14,093 bases of DNA, taken from assembly GCA_964464035.1 (NCBI GenBank), contig CAYXEN010000074.1, positions 1 through 14,093 of the forward strand. The letters run 5' to 3'. Positions 6,124 to 12,629 of the stretch are shown here, piece by piece. Made by a program: the position numbers and the translations under genes. A model generated the notes under the pieces. That model searched no databases and was not told where the DNA came from. It saw only the letters and a program-made list of their open reading frames with translations. Origin of the DNA: CAYXEN01 sp964464035 (GTDB lineage Bacteria; Krumholzibacteriota; Krumholzibacteriia; WVZY01). The first letter of the stretch is position 1. Every line of letters starts with the position of its first letter.

Positions 6124-6195
6124 GGGGCACCCAGCGGGCTTCACCTCTCCAAAGAGGGCGCTACCTCATGGAAAGCCGAATTACGCGGGTGCCCC
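6124..6195. ncRNA. 72-base long-stem element (candidate structured RNA)
   Basis: GGGGCACCC (6124-6132) pairs with GGGTGCCCC (6187-6195). After a bulged A, GCG (6134-6136) pairs with CGC (6184-6186). Further in, GGCTT pairs with AAGCC across a GAATTA bulge. An apical CCTCT-CCAA-AGAGG hairpin completes the fold. The 12-bp basal helix is far longer than chance would usually give. It is not followed by a U-tract on either strand, so it is not a simple terminator. Its length is tRNA-like but the sequence is not (no T-loop). Confidence 0.35.
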
Positions 6196-6298
6196 TTCCG
6201 GCCGCACGGGCAAAGGAGTGCTTTCCGCACCTCCCCATCTCCCGCCCGGGCGCTCGGCTCAGGAAAGGCGAGGCCCAAGGCAGCGGGAACCATCCCAT

Positions 6299-6331
6299 CC
6301 GTGTGCCCGCTATGATACGGGACACACACGG
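6299..6331 (-). repeat. Strong stem-loop downstream of the WYL regulator gene
   Basis: CCGTGTG (6299-6305) pairs with CACACGG (6325-6331) and, continuing inward, CCCG (6306-6309) pairs with CGGG (6318-6321) around an 8-base loop and an ACA bulge. It begins about 60 bases beyond the WYL stop codon. There is no U-tract on the minus strand, so it may protect the 3' end rather than terminate. AGCGGG at 6282-6287 could compete for the CCCGCT arm. Confidence 0.35.
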
Positions 6332-6353
6332 TCAAATAATGTCCACCACTGTA

Positions 6354-6378
6354 ATTTTTTCGAGGGGGAACGAAAAAT
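6354..6378 (-). repeat. A/T-rich stem-loop directly after the WYL stop codon
   Basis: ATTTTTTCG (6354-6362) pairs with CGAAAAAT (6371-6378) with one bulged T, around the loop AGGGGGAA. It starts 12 bases past the stop codon at 6390. The stem is mostly A-T, so it is a weak terminator candidate at best. Confidence 0.25.
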
Positions 6379-6389
6379 CGGGGAAAGGT

Positions 6390-7394
6390 CTAGCGGGCCG
6401 TGCGGACCCCGTCCTGCCTCTTCGCATAGGCTTCCCTCATCCTGTCGATCTCCTCTATCACTTGCCTGCGAAGCGCGGCCGGTTTCAGCACCTCGACGTC
6501 GCCTCCGAACTTGAGGATCTCGCGCTTGATCTCCCTGAAATCGGTCACCGGCACGGACAGGACCAGTCTTCCCCTGCCGTCCAGCCTGGACTTCTGCTCA
6601 GGATGCCATATCTGTTCCCTCACCCATCTGCTCACTTGCGGCGAGAAACGCAGGGTGACTTCGATCGAGCTGCCGCCTATGAATATACCGAAGTATTTCT
6701 CCATGTATTTCTTTATGCCGGGGAGCCCGGTCGGCGGCTTGACTTTCGTCGCAGAAACCCGAAGTTGCTTGATCCGAGAGAGCGCGAAGTCCCTGAGAGC
6801 TCTGCTCCGGGTGCAGTACGCGACGAGGTGCCAGTTGCCCATGTAATTGAGAAGGTGGAGGGGAACGATCCTTCGTGCCGTTTCTTCATCCTTGTAAGGC
6901 GAATAATACCTTATCTCTATCGTCGACTCGAGCAGGAGGGCCTCCAGGATCCTGTTGAACAACACCTCGTCCACACCGAAATACTCGATGTTCTTTATGG
7001 AAATCTTCCTGCCCAGCTTCTCGAAGCCCGCGCCTGAGGAACCCGATGGGAGATAAGACGAGACCTTCTCCAGAAACCTCTTGAGCTGATCCTTTATCCT
7101 CCTGTCCGGGATGGTGGCGGCAAGTCGCCTGGCCAGAACGAGGGCGACCACTTCATCCCTCTGCAGCCAGACGCCTGGCAATTCGAAGCCGTCCTCCGAG
7201 TAGTAATAACCCTTCTTCCTCGTATCGTACTCGAGCGGCGCCTGCAATCTCTCTGCGATGAACCTGATATCCCTGTGTGCGGTCTTCTCGCTCACCTCGA
7301 AATGCCGGGCGACGTCGGCTGCGTTTGGATACCTGCCGGCTTTGACCCGGCTGTGGAACCAGAGATAACGTTCATAAGCTAGTTTCTTGGCCAT
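6390..7394 (-). CDS. WYL-domain transcriptional regulator (HTH-WYL-WCX)
   Basis: The 334-residue protein has an N-terminal winged helix-turn-helix at about 5-66 (DVARHFEVSEKTAHRDI at 27-43 is the recognition region), typical of DeoR/HTH_11-type heads. A linker of helices spans about 75-140. A WYL domain spans about 142-216, with NWHLVAYC at 187-194 (the signature Trp-Tyr-Leu reads W-H-L) and ALSRIKQLRV at 204-213. A WCX-type C-terminal domain spans about 243-315. WYL proteins bind nucleic-acid or nucleotide-type ligands and often respond to DNA damage or control defence and stress genes; the ligand here is unknown. Length is normal for the family. GAGG lies seven bases upstream of the ATG. 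It is divergent from the metal-binding protein gene and could control itself, that neighbour or the cytochrome gene downstream. Confidence 0.92.
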   Translation of the reverse strand: MAKKLAYERYLWFHSRVKAGRYPNAADVARHFEVSEKTAHRDIRFIAERLQAPLEYDTRKKGYYYSEDGFELPGVWLQRDEVVALVLARRLAATIPDRRIKDQLKRFLEKVSSYLPSGSSGAGFEKLGRKISIKNIEYFGVDEVLFNRILEALLLESTIEIRYYSPYKDEETARRIVPLHLLNYMGNWHLVAYCTRSRALRDFALSRIKQLRVSATKVKPPTGLPGIKKYMEKYFGIFIGGSSIEVTLRFSPQVSRWVREQIWHPEQKSRLDGRGRLVLSVPVTDFREIKREILKFGGDVEVLKPAALRRQVIEEIDRMREAYAKRQDGVRTAR

Positions 7395-7445
7395 GAGCTC
7401 CCCTCTCGTTCTTTGCGCCTCGGGATCAAGAAATGTCGAGGTTCG

Positions 7446-7475
7446 ATGATAGCATCATAACGCCCAAGTACACAA
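7446..7475 (-). promoter_or_regulatory. Predicted WYL regulator promoter with a dyad over the -10
   Basis: On the minus strand, TTGTGT (7475-7470) and TATCAT (7451-7446) are 18 bases apart. The -10 matches 5 of 6 positions. ATGAT-AGC-ATCAT (7446-7458) overlaps the -10 and extends into the spacer, which suggests a repressor site, possibly for autoregulation. The leader would be about 44 bases. Confidence 0.4.
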
Positions 7476-7555
7476 CAGGATCCGGCATCTTCGCCGCGGA
7501 CCCCGGCCAAGTGAACCAGGCTATGCAAGCCCCGGGGATCGGGCGAAACATGAGC

Positions 7556-7584
7556 GGAACTGTTGCGCGCATCCGTTGTATAAA
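7556..7584 (+). promoter_or_regulatory. Predicted promoter of the metal-binding protein gene
   Basis: TATAAA (7579-7584) is a good -10, and GGAACT (7556-7561) lies 17 bases upstream. GGAACT is poor for sigma70 but matches the -35 of RpoE-type ECF promoters, which control envelope-stress genes such as the Spy/CpxP family. Transcription would start near 7591, giving a leader of about 113 bases. Apart from this promoter, the WYL promoter and a hairpin at 7592-7619, the 309-base gap 7395-7703 shows nothing recognisable. Confidence 0.3.
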
Positions 7585-7591
7585 GCTCCAT

Positions 7592-7619
7592 GAACCGGCA
7601 AGTGAATTGGATCCGGTTC
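7592..7619 (+). repeat. Inverted repeat at the predicted transcription start
   Basis: GAACCGG (7592-7598) and CCGGTTC (7613-7619) are exact reverse complements separated by 14 bases. The site coincides with the predicted start of transcription of the gene at 7704, so it may be an operator or a 5'-end stabilising hairpin. Confidence 0.35.
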
Positions 7620-7703
7620 CATCGCAACATCATACCAGGATTGCGGCGGCGCCGACGATGGATCGAGCAAACGTCCTCCGCGCCGAAACGAGGGAGAGGT
7701 AGC

Positions 7704-8456
7704 ATGAGACTCAAGTCATTGTATTTCATTGTATTACCCGTTGTCGCCTTGCTGGCGGCCGGCGTTGCCACCAGGGCGGCTCAAGCGTCGAAGGATTCAT
7801 CCGGCTCCACGGCCAGCGCGGCCGTAGCCCAGCACACCGAGCACCACGAAAATCCCGAGAACGTAAGCGGGGCGACGCCCGACATCCAGCCTCCCGACGT
7901 CAAGGTTGAAGCTTCGATGAAAGGCGGTTGTTGCGGGGATTGCTGCAAGATGGGCAAGATGCACAAGGGAGACCGGCCGATGATGGGATGCCGAAAGGGG
8001 ATGATGAAAGGGATGATGAAGCACCGCATGGGCAAAATGATGATGAAGGGACCGGATCATGGATGCAGAGGTCCGCGAGCGCTTCTCATGCACGCGGATG
8101 AGCTCGGTCTTTCCGAGAAGCAGGTGAAGAACATCAAGCAGCTCATGTACTCGACCAAGCTGGCCACGATCGACCTGCAGGCCCAAGTCAGCAAGGAGAA
8201 GCTCAAACTCAAGAAGCTCCTCGCGGAAGACGCATCCCTGAAGGCGATAAAGAGCCAGCTGGAAGCCTTGAAGGACGCCGAGATCGATCTCAAGCTCAAG
8301 CAGATCACGGCCAAGAAGAAGGCCGAGGACATGCTGACCGGCCAGCAGAAGGACAAGCTGAAGTCCATGATGAAACCCGGACACATGATGAAATGCGGGA
8401 TGGATCAAGGGATGGGGATGAAGCAGGTCCAAGTCGAGATAGAAGAAGACGAATAG
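7704..8456 (+). CDS. Periplasmic Met/His/Cys-rich metal-binding protein, Spy/CpxP/ZraP-like (LTxxQ)
   Basis: The 250-residue protein has a signal peptide (hydrophobic about 7-22, ATRAAQA near 22-28). A variable segment with HTEHHEN (44-50) follows. Next is a metal-ligand-rich stretch at 72-121 with CCGDCC (C76, C77, C80, C81), C96, C121 and repeated Met-Met-Lys and Met-Lys-His motifs. A helical domain covers about 130-225, with LTxxQ-type signatures GLSEKQ (135-140) and LTGQQ (211-215), as in periplasmic chaperones and heavy-metal sensors (Spy, CpxP, ZraP, CnrX). A second Met-rich tail (222-239) and an acidic end (EIEEDE) follow. It probably binds soft metals such as Cu(I) or Zn in the periplasm. 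The start at 7704 is chosen because AGGGAGAGG precedes it and the signal peptide begins there; a frame extension to 7590 encodes an Arg-rich leader with no RBS. Confidence 0.88.
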   Translation: MRLKSLYFIVLPVVALLAAGVATRAAQASKDSSGSTASAAVAQHTEHHENPENVSGATPDIQPPDVKVEASMKGGCCGDCCKMGKMHKGDRPMMGCRKGMMKGMMKHRMGKMMMKGPDHGCRGPRALLMHADELGLSEKQVKNIKQLMYSTKLATIDLQAQVSKEKLKLKKLLAEDASLKAIKSQLEALKDAEIDLKLKQITAKKKAEDMLTGQQKDKLKSMMKPGHMMKCGMDQGMGMKQVQVEIEEDE

Positions 8457-8498
8457 TTCCGTCAGCACAGCAAGAGGTAGCCGGCCCGGAAGAGAAGC

Positions 8499-10523
8499 TC
8501 ATTGAACGTAGCCGATCGCTCTGAGCTTCTCTTCCAATTTTTCCTGCTCGAATTCACGCACCTTGTCGGAGGCTCCGGCGATGTTATACGTCCTGATTCT
8601 GCCCACGGGATGCTGGGCCAGGAAATCAGGCTCGAAAATATCCTCCATGACTTTTCCATCGAAATAGCCGGCGACGGGCAGTCCCATCATGTAGAGAACG
8701 GTGGGAGTGATATCATATATATTCTTCACTCCGGTCTTGTATCCGTTTCTTATCCCTTTGCCTGAAATGATGAAGATGCCTTTCATGCGATGATGAAACT
8801 TCTTGCCGTGCTCGAACGGTGATATTTTGATCTTGTCACCGCGATGAAATATATCGTCATGATGAACTACAAAGTCCGCGTACTCACCCTTGACCACGAG
8901 GTCCGGCGCCGGCTGCACCCTCTCCTTGGGCGCCCGGTATATTTCGATATTCAAGGGCGCTCTGCTCGACGCGTAACTGATGGATTTCGCCTTCTCGATG
9001 AGAAAATCCACGAACTCGTCGTAGATGTCTTCCTCGTTTGCGGGCTTGAAGTCGCGAACGGCCCGCCATCGCTTCTCGAGCTCATCGCGATTGATGTATA
9101 TCCCCCAGCTCATGTGATAAGCGATTGAATTCTTGTAGTCTATATCGCCTTTTCGATCTATGGCGATCGTTCCCAGCTTGTTCAGCCAGGGATTGAGTTT
9201 CACCTTGAATTCGTATCCCCTGCTTCCGTGGTCGGAAGCAATCACCACTATTGCATCCGGTGGAAGTTCGCGCAGGAATTCCCCGAGAAATTCGTCTATG
9301 CGCTCATAGACGGCTTGCGTGAACGGCCCGTCTCCATCCCAATGCTGGATTATATCGGTCACCTGGAATTGGAAAATGAACAAATCCCAGTCATCCATGC
9401 CGTAGAAGAACTTGAAATAATTCACGTCGTCGGCCACGTGGTCGGGGATGGTCGGCACGACGTAAGGAACGTTGGGGGTGAACCTGTCGAACCTGCGTTC
9501 GATCGCATGGACCAGCGAATCCGGATAGCAGTACCTGACTCCTTTCTTTATGTACTCCCAGTACACCGGCGTACAAGTAATGCTGATCGAGGTCGCCCCG
9601 TCCATCTTCACGCCAAGACGCACGAGACCCATATTGATCCCGTCTTCTTCGACAAGTATCTTCATCCAGGGAGTGTATTCATCGAGCGGCACTTCGATCA
9701 CCTGCTCCGGAATGACGATCCTCCCCATCGCGCTCGAATCCACTTGGACGCGGTGGATGCGGAGCAGGGCGGTATCGTATCCATCATCGTCTTCCTTGAA
9801 CCGATCGACGACGTAGACGTCCAGCTTGCTCTCATAGATCTTTACCGTCGCTTTCTTCGGCGGCGACAAGGACTTCAGGGAATACTTTTCGATTTCCGAG
9901 GCGGATGCTTCCTTCAGAGGGGGGCTCTTCGTCATGACCTTTTTCACCAGGATTTGCCCCGGGGTGAGAAAACCCGTCACCATGATGCCGTTGATTCTCC
10001 TGGCGGGATAGGTCAGGGGAACTTTTATCACCGCGGTCCTGAGACCCGCCTGGCTCGTCATGTCCCAGAGCATGGGAACCTTTACATCGACGGAAGAGAC
10101 GGGAACGGGCTCCCTGGTGGCGGTATCCATCTTGCCGAAACTGTATATGCCCGTCTTCCAGGGTTTGCATCCCGAGAACATGGACGTCCAGGCGGGCGGG
10201 GTTATGAAGAAGGGAATCGACAAGAGATCACCGTAGGCGCCGTCGTCCATCAGCCGTTTCAGGTTGGGGAGCCGTCCATTCTCGATCATCGGCGTCAGGA
10301 TGTTCCAGGAAGCCGCATCGAACCCGATGATGACGACTTTCCTCCGCTCTCCTCTGGAAGCGTACGCCTCCAGTTGCACGCTGTCCTCCCGGTTCATGAC
10401 GTAAGGCAGGGAGGGTGATTTCTCCGAGGTCGCCTTCTTCTTGCCTCCGGAGCAGCCGGCGAGCGACAGAACCGCCGCAGCCAGAAGGAGCAAATACTTG
10501 CCTTGTTCGATTCGCAATCTCAT
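8499..10523 (-). CDS. Lipoprotein alkaline-phosphatase-superfamily phosphohydrolase, Thr nucleophile
   Basis: The 674-residue protein is a lipoprotein: hydrophobic 9-21, lipobox LAGC with Cys24. The rest is one hydrolase of the alkaline phosphatase superfamily (type like COG3379, predicted phosphohydrolase/phosphomutase, related to NPP phosphodiesterases). Metal and catalytic residues can be placed by motif: D69 in IIGFDAASW, Thr108 in ITPPAWTSMFSG as nucleophile, D390 and H394 in TDIIQH, D431-H432 in ASDHG, and H578 in HHRMKGIFIISG. The full two-metal set is present, so it should be active. The substrate (phosphodiester, phosphomonoester or sulfate ester) is not predictable. The C-terminus ends KLRAIGYVQ, matching its upstream neighbour. 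It should face the periplasm or cell surface. It is the last gene of a likely three-gene operon. ATG at 10523 is preferred over the GTG at 10532 because AGGTGA lies five bases before it. Confidence 0.9.
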   Translation of the reverse strand: MRLRIEQGKYLLLLAAAVLSLAGCSGGKKKATSEKSPSLPYVMNREDSVQLEAYASRGERRKVVIIGFDAASWNILTPMIENGRLPNLKRLMDDGAYGDLLSIPFFITPPAWTSMFSGCKPWKTGIYSFGKMDTATREPVPVSSVDVKVPMLWDMTSQAGLRTAVIKVPLTYPARRINGIMVTGFLTPGQILVKKVMTKSPPLKEASASEIEKYSLKSLSPPKKATVKIYESKLDVYVVDRFKEDDDGYDTALLRIHRVQVDSSAMGRIVIPEQVIEVPLDEYTPWMKILVEEDGINMGLVRLGVKMDGATSISITCTPVYWEYIKKGVRYCYPDSLVHAIERRFDRFTPNVPYVVPTIPDHVADDVNYFKFFYGMDDWDLFIFQFQVTDIIQHWDGDGPFTQAVYERIDEFLGEFLRELPPDAIVVIASDHGSRGYEFKVKLNPWLNKLGTIAIDRKGDIDYKNSIAYHMSWGIYINRDELEKRWRAVRDFKPANEEDIYDEFVDFLIEKAKSISYASSRAPLNIEIYRAPKERVQPAPDLVVKGEYADFVVHHDDIFHRGDKIKISPFEHGKKFHHRMKGIFIISGKGIRNGYKTGVKNIYDITPTVLYMMGLPVAGYFDGKVMEDIFEPDFLAQHPVGRIRTYNIAGASDKVREFEQEKLEEKLRAIGYVQ

Positions 10524-10528
10524 GCCTT

Positions 10529-10534
10529 TCACCT
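10529..10534 (-). promoter_or_regulatory. Ribosome binding site overlapping the upstream stop codon
   Basis: AGGTGA on the minus strand precedes the ATG at 10523 by five bases, and its TGA is the stop codon of the upstream hydrolase. This decides the start against a GTG at 10532 with no Shine-Dalgarno motif, and implies coupled translation of the two paralogues. Confidence 0.65.
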
Positions 10535-12571
10535 GATGTAGCCCAGGCTCTTCAGTTTCTTCTCTATCTCCTGCCTTTCCTCGTCGGGGAGAATGGACGT
10601 CTTCGCTATCTCGACGTAGTTGCGTACCACCGTCACCGGTCGTTCGGCGACGACACCGGGTTCGAATACGTCCAGCATGACCTTCCCGTCTATGTAACCG
10701 GCGATGGGAAGCCCGAGAAGATACTCGAGAGTGGGGGCGATGTCCTGGATGTCCTTGACGCCCGCGTCATAACCTCTCCTGACATTCTTGCCCCAGATGA
10801 AAAAGACACCGTCTCTTCTATGCGCCCAGTCCTCCCCCGGCTTGAGCGGACGCACCAGGTCCTGATGGGGATTCTTGTAGTCCCAGAGTTCTATCGTGTA
10901 ATCCGTGTATCCCCCGGTCACATACATGTCCGGCGGACTCCCCACCGCGTTCTCCGGCACCGAGAACAGCTCTATGGGCATCTCCCTCCCCGTCTTGGGA
11001 TCTTTCAGGGCTTTGCCCTTCTTCTTGAGATATCTCATCAGCGCGTCCCGCGCTTTCATGCCTTCATCCACGGGGATTCCGCGCCTCTTCAATTCGGATA
11101 TGGAAAGCAGCTCATGATTGAAGAACAGGCTGTACATGTTGTAGTAGACGAGCGTCCTGTCATAATCGATGTCTCTGCCCTTGCCCCATTGCAGCAGTCC
11201 CAGGCCGGCGAGGAAAACGTTCATGTCTATGCTGTACTTGTATCCCTTGAAACCATGGTCCGACGCTACGACCAGCACCGAATTGTCCGGGAGCTCGTTC
11301 ATGATCTTGCCGATGAACCCGTCGATGATACCGTAGACCTCGTGCGTCTTGCGGGAGAACCCTTCCCGGTGCTGGATCCTGTCCGGGCCGAGAAAAGCGT
11401 ACATGAAGAGATCCCAATCCTCGTAACCATAGAAGAAGGAGGCATACCTTGTCGCATCGCGGGCGAACGAAGGGATCTGGTCCTTGTCGAAAGGCGTGTA
11501 GGGGAAGTAGTACTTGAACCTTTTCTTCAATACCTGCTTGAGGCTGTCCGGGTAGGCGTACATGGCATCGGGGTCGTCCGGGGCCATGAAGACGGGCGAG
11601 AACTTGGCTTTGAAAACGGGGAATCTCTGCGTGATCATCTTGACCTGGACCCAGGCGTCCCTGATCCTGCCGTCCTTCTCGAAGTCTATCTCCATCCAGG
11701 GCGAGTACACGTCCGGCTTGAAATCATAACAAGGTATCGTGCCTCCTCTCTTCTTGCGCTGCCGTTTCTTGATGACGCCTATGATGCCGTTGTCATAGTT
11801 CTTCACGCCGTCGTCCGTCGCGTCATAGAGGATTATCCTGAAAAGGTTCCCGTAGAGTTCCGCGTAGGTCTGCCACGCGGGTGAGTAGGTCTCGATGCCG
11901 AGGGATTCGAGGAGGTTTCCGGAGTACCTCTCACACTTGAGCACGAACGCCGGACGGTTCGGCTCCAGTGTTATCGGTGTCAACTCGCCGGACACCATTA
12001 TGCCGTTCACCTTCTGGGCGGGATATGTGATGGGAACGTTGGTCACCGCCACTCTTTTCCCGAGGAGCGACGCGATGTCCCATACCGCCGGCGCCCTGAC
12101 GTCCTCCACGGAGACGGTATTGAACTTGTGTTGTTTCTCGTCCCATTTGCCGAAAGTATAGACGCCGCTTTTCGAGGGGAGAACCCCGGTCATCATCGAC
12201 ACCCACGCCGGGGGAGATATGTAGCATTCGAGGGAGCGAAGGGTCCCGTAGGAGCCTTCCTTCTTGATACGTTCCAGGGCGGGAAGCTCACCGGCCTCGA
12301 TCATGGGATCGATCACGTTCCACGTGGCTCCGTCCATTCCGATGAAAACGACCTTGAGCCGCGGTGATTCTTCGACCTTCTTCCACTCGTCGCTCGCCAG
12401 GAAATCGTCCCACGTGGCGAAGACCTTCCGACCTTCATGCGTTTGCGGTTGGGAAAGGGCAAGAGGGCGGGAACGCTTCCCCGCCCTCTTCCACTCGACG
12501 AAGAACACCGCCACGATCGCTGCCACGGCGATCGCCAGCAGGCTCAACAACAAGGTCTTCCCCGTCTTCAC
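10529..12571 (-). CDS. Membrane-anchored alkaline-phosphatase-superfamily phosphohydrolase, Ser nucleophile
   Basis: The 680-residue paralogue of the downstream lipoprotein has an N-terminal TM anchor (about 6-25, LLLSLLAIAVAAIVAVFFV) with Lys before and KRAGKR after, and no lipobox Cys. The hydrolase domain covers about 72-636. D80 is in FIGMDGATW, Ser119 in ISPPAWVSMMTG occupies the nucleophile position, D397 and H401 are in GPDRIQH, D438-H439 in ASDHG, and H584 in AHRRDGVFFIWG. All expected metal ligands are present. The neighbour has Thr at the nucleophile position, so the pair has diverged at the active site. The C-terminus KKLKSLGYIR matches the other copy. Substrate unknown. The start is GTG, supported by GAGGG seven bases upstream. 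It lies 58 bases after the dehydrogenase gene and overlaps the ribosome binding site of the next gene. Confidence 0.9.
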   Translation of the reverse strand: MKTGKTLLLSLLAIAVAAIVAVFFVEWKRAGKRSRPLALSQPQTHEGRKVFATWDDFLASDEWKKVEESPRLKVVFIGMDGATWNVIDPMIEAGELPALERIKKEGSYGTLRSLECYISPPAWVSMMTGVLPSKSGVYTFGKWDEKQHKFNTVSVEDVRAPAVWDIASLLGKRVAVTNVPITYPAQKVNGIMVSGELTPITLEPNRPAFVLKCERYSGNLLESLGIETYSPAWQTYAELYGNLFRIILYDATDDGVKNYDNGIIGVIKKRQRKKRGGTIPCYDFKPDVYSPWMEIDFEKDGRIRDAWVQVKMITQRFPVFKAKFSPVFMAPDDPDAMYAYPDSLKQVLKKRFKYYFPYTPFDKDQIPSFARDATRYASFFYGYEDWDLFMYAFLGPDRIQHREGFSRKTHEVYGIIDGFIGKIMNELPDNSVLVVASDHGFKGYKYSIDMNVFLAGLGLLQWGKGRDIDYDRTLVYYNMYSLFFNHELLSISELKRRGIPVDEGMKARDALMRYLKKKGKALKDPKTGREMPIELFSVPENAVGSPPDMYVTGGYTDYTIELWDYKNPHQDLVRPLKPGEDWAHRRDGVFFIWGKNVRRGYDAGVKDIQDIAPTLEYLLGLPIAGYIDGKVMLDVFEPGVVAERPVTVVRNYVEIAKTSILPDEERQEIEKKLKSLGYIR

Positions 12572-12629
12572 GATTGTTCCCTCTTTTCAGGAGGATGCCT
12601 GCGAGCGGATGCAGGCGGGTGCGGGGATC

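Larger units (their letters stand above)
5834..6389. other. 556-base gap with a series of stem-loops, no protein gene
   Basis: Both flanking genes are on the minus strand, so this stretch holds the 3' end of the WYL regulator transcript and the promoter and leader of the cytochrome gene. No open frame here has a credible start and protein. On the minus strand in order there are stem-loops at 6378-6354, 6331-6299, 6195-6124, 6082-6033 and 5871-5860, plus a direct repeat at 5896-5878. No strong -35/-10 pair was found. The best is TTGCGT (5901-5896) with GATGAT (5878-5873), which is poor. Confidence 0.5.

Noticed and set aside
6124..6195. tRNA-like length (72 bases) with a 7-bp acceptor-like stem
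   Set aside because: No TTC-type T-loop and no D or anticodon arms on either strand.
5834..6200. c-di-GMP or cAMP-GMP (GEMM) riboswitch before the cytochrome gene
   Set aside because: A GNRA hairpin is present, but the conserved GGGCAAACC and ACGCAAAGCC core sequences are not found on the minus strand.
7590..7703. Upstream start for the metal-binding protein gene
   Set aside because: The extension is Arg-rich, has no ribosome binding site, and would bury the signal peptide 38 residues inside the protein.
8457..8491. TTCCG/CGGAA inverted repeat between convergent genes at 8456 and 8499
   Set aside because: Only 5 bp with a 25-base loop and no U-tract; not a credible terminator.
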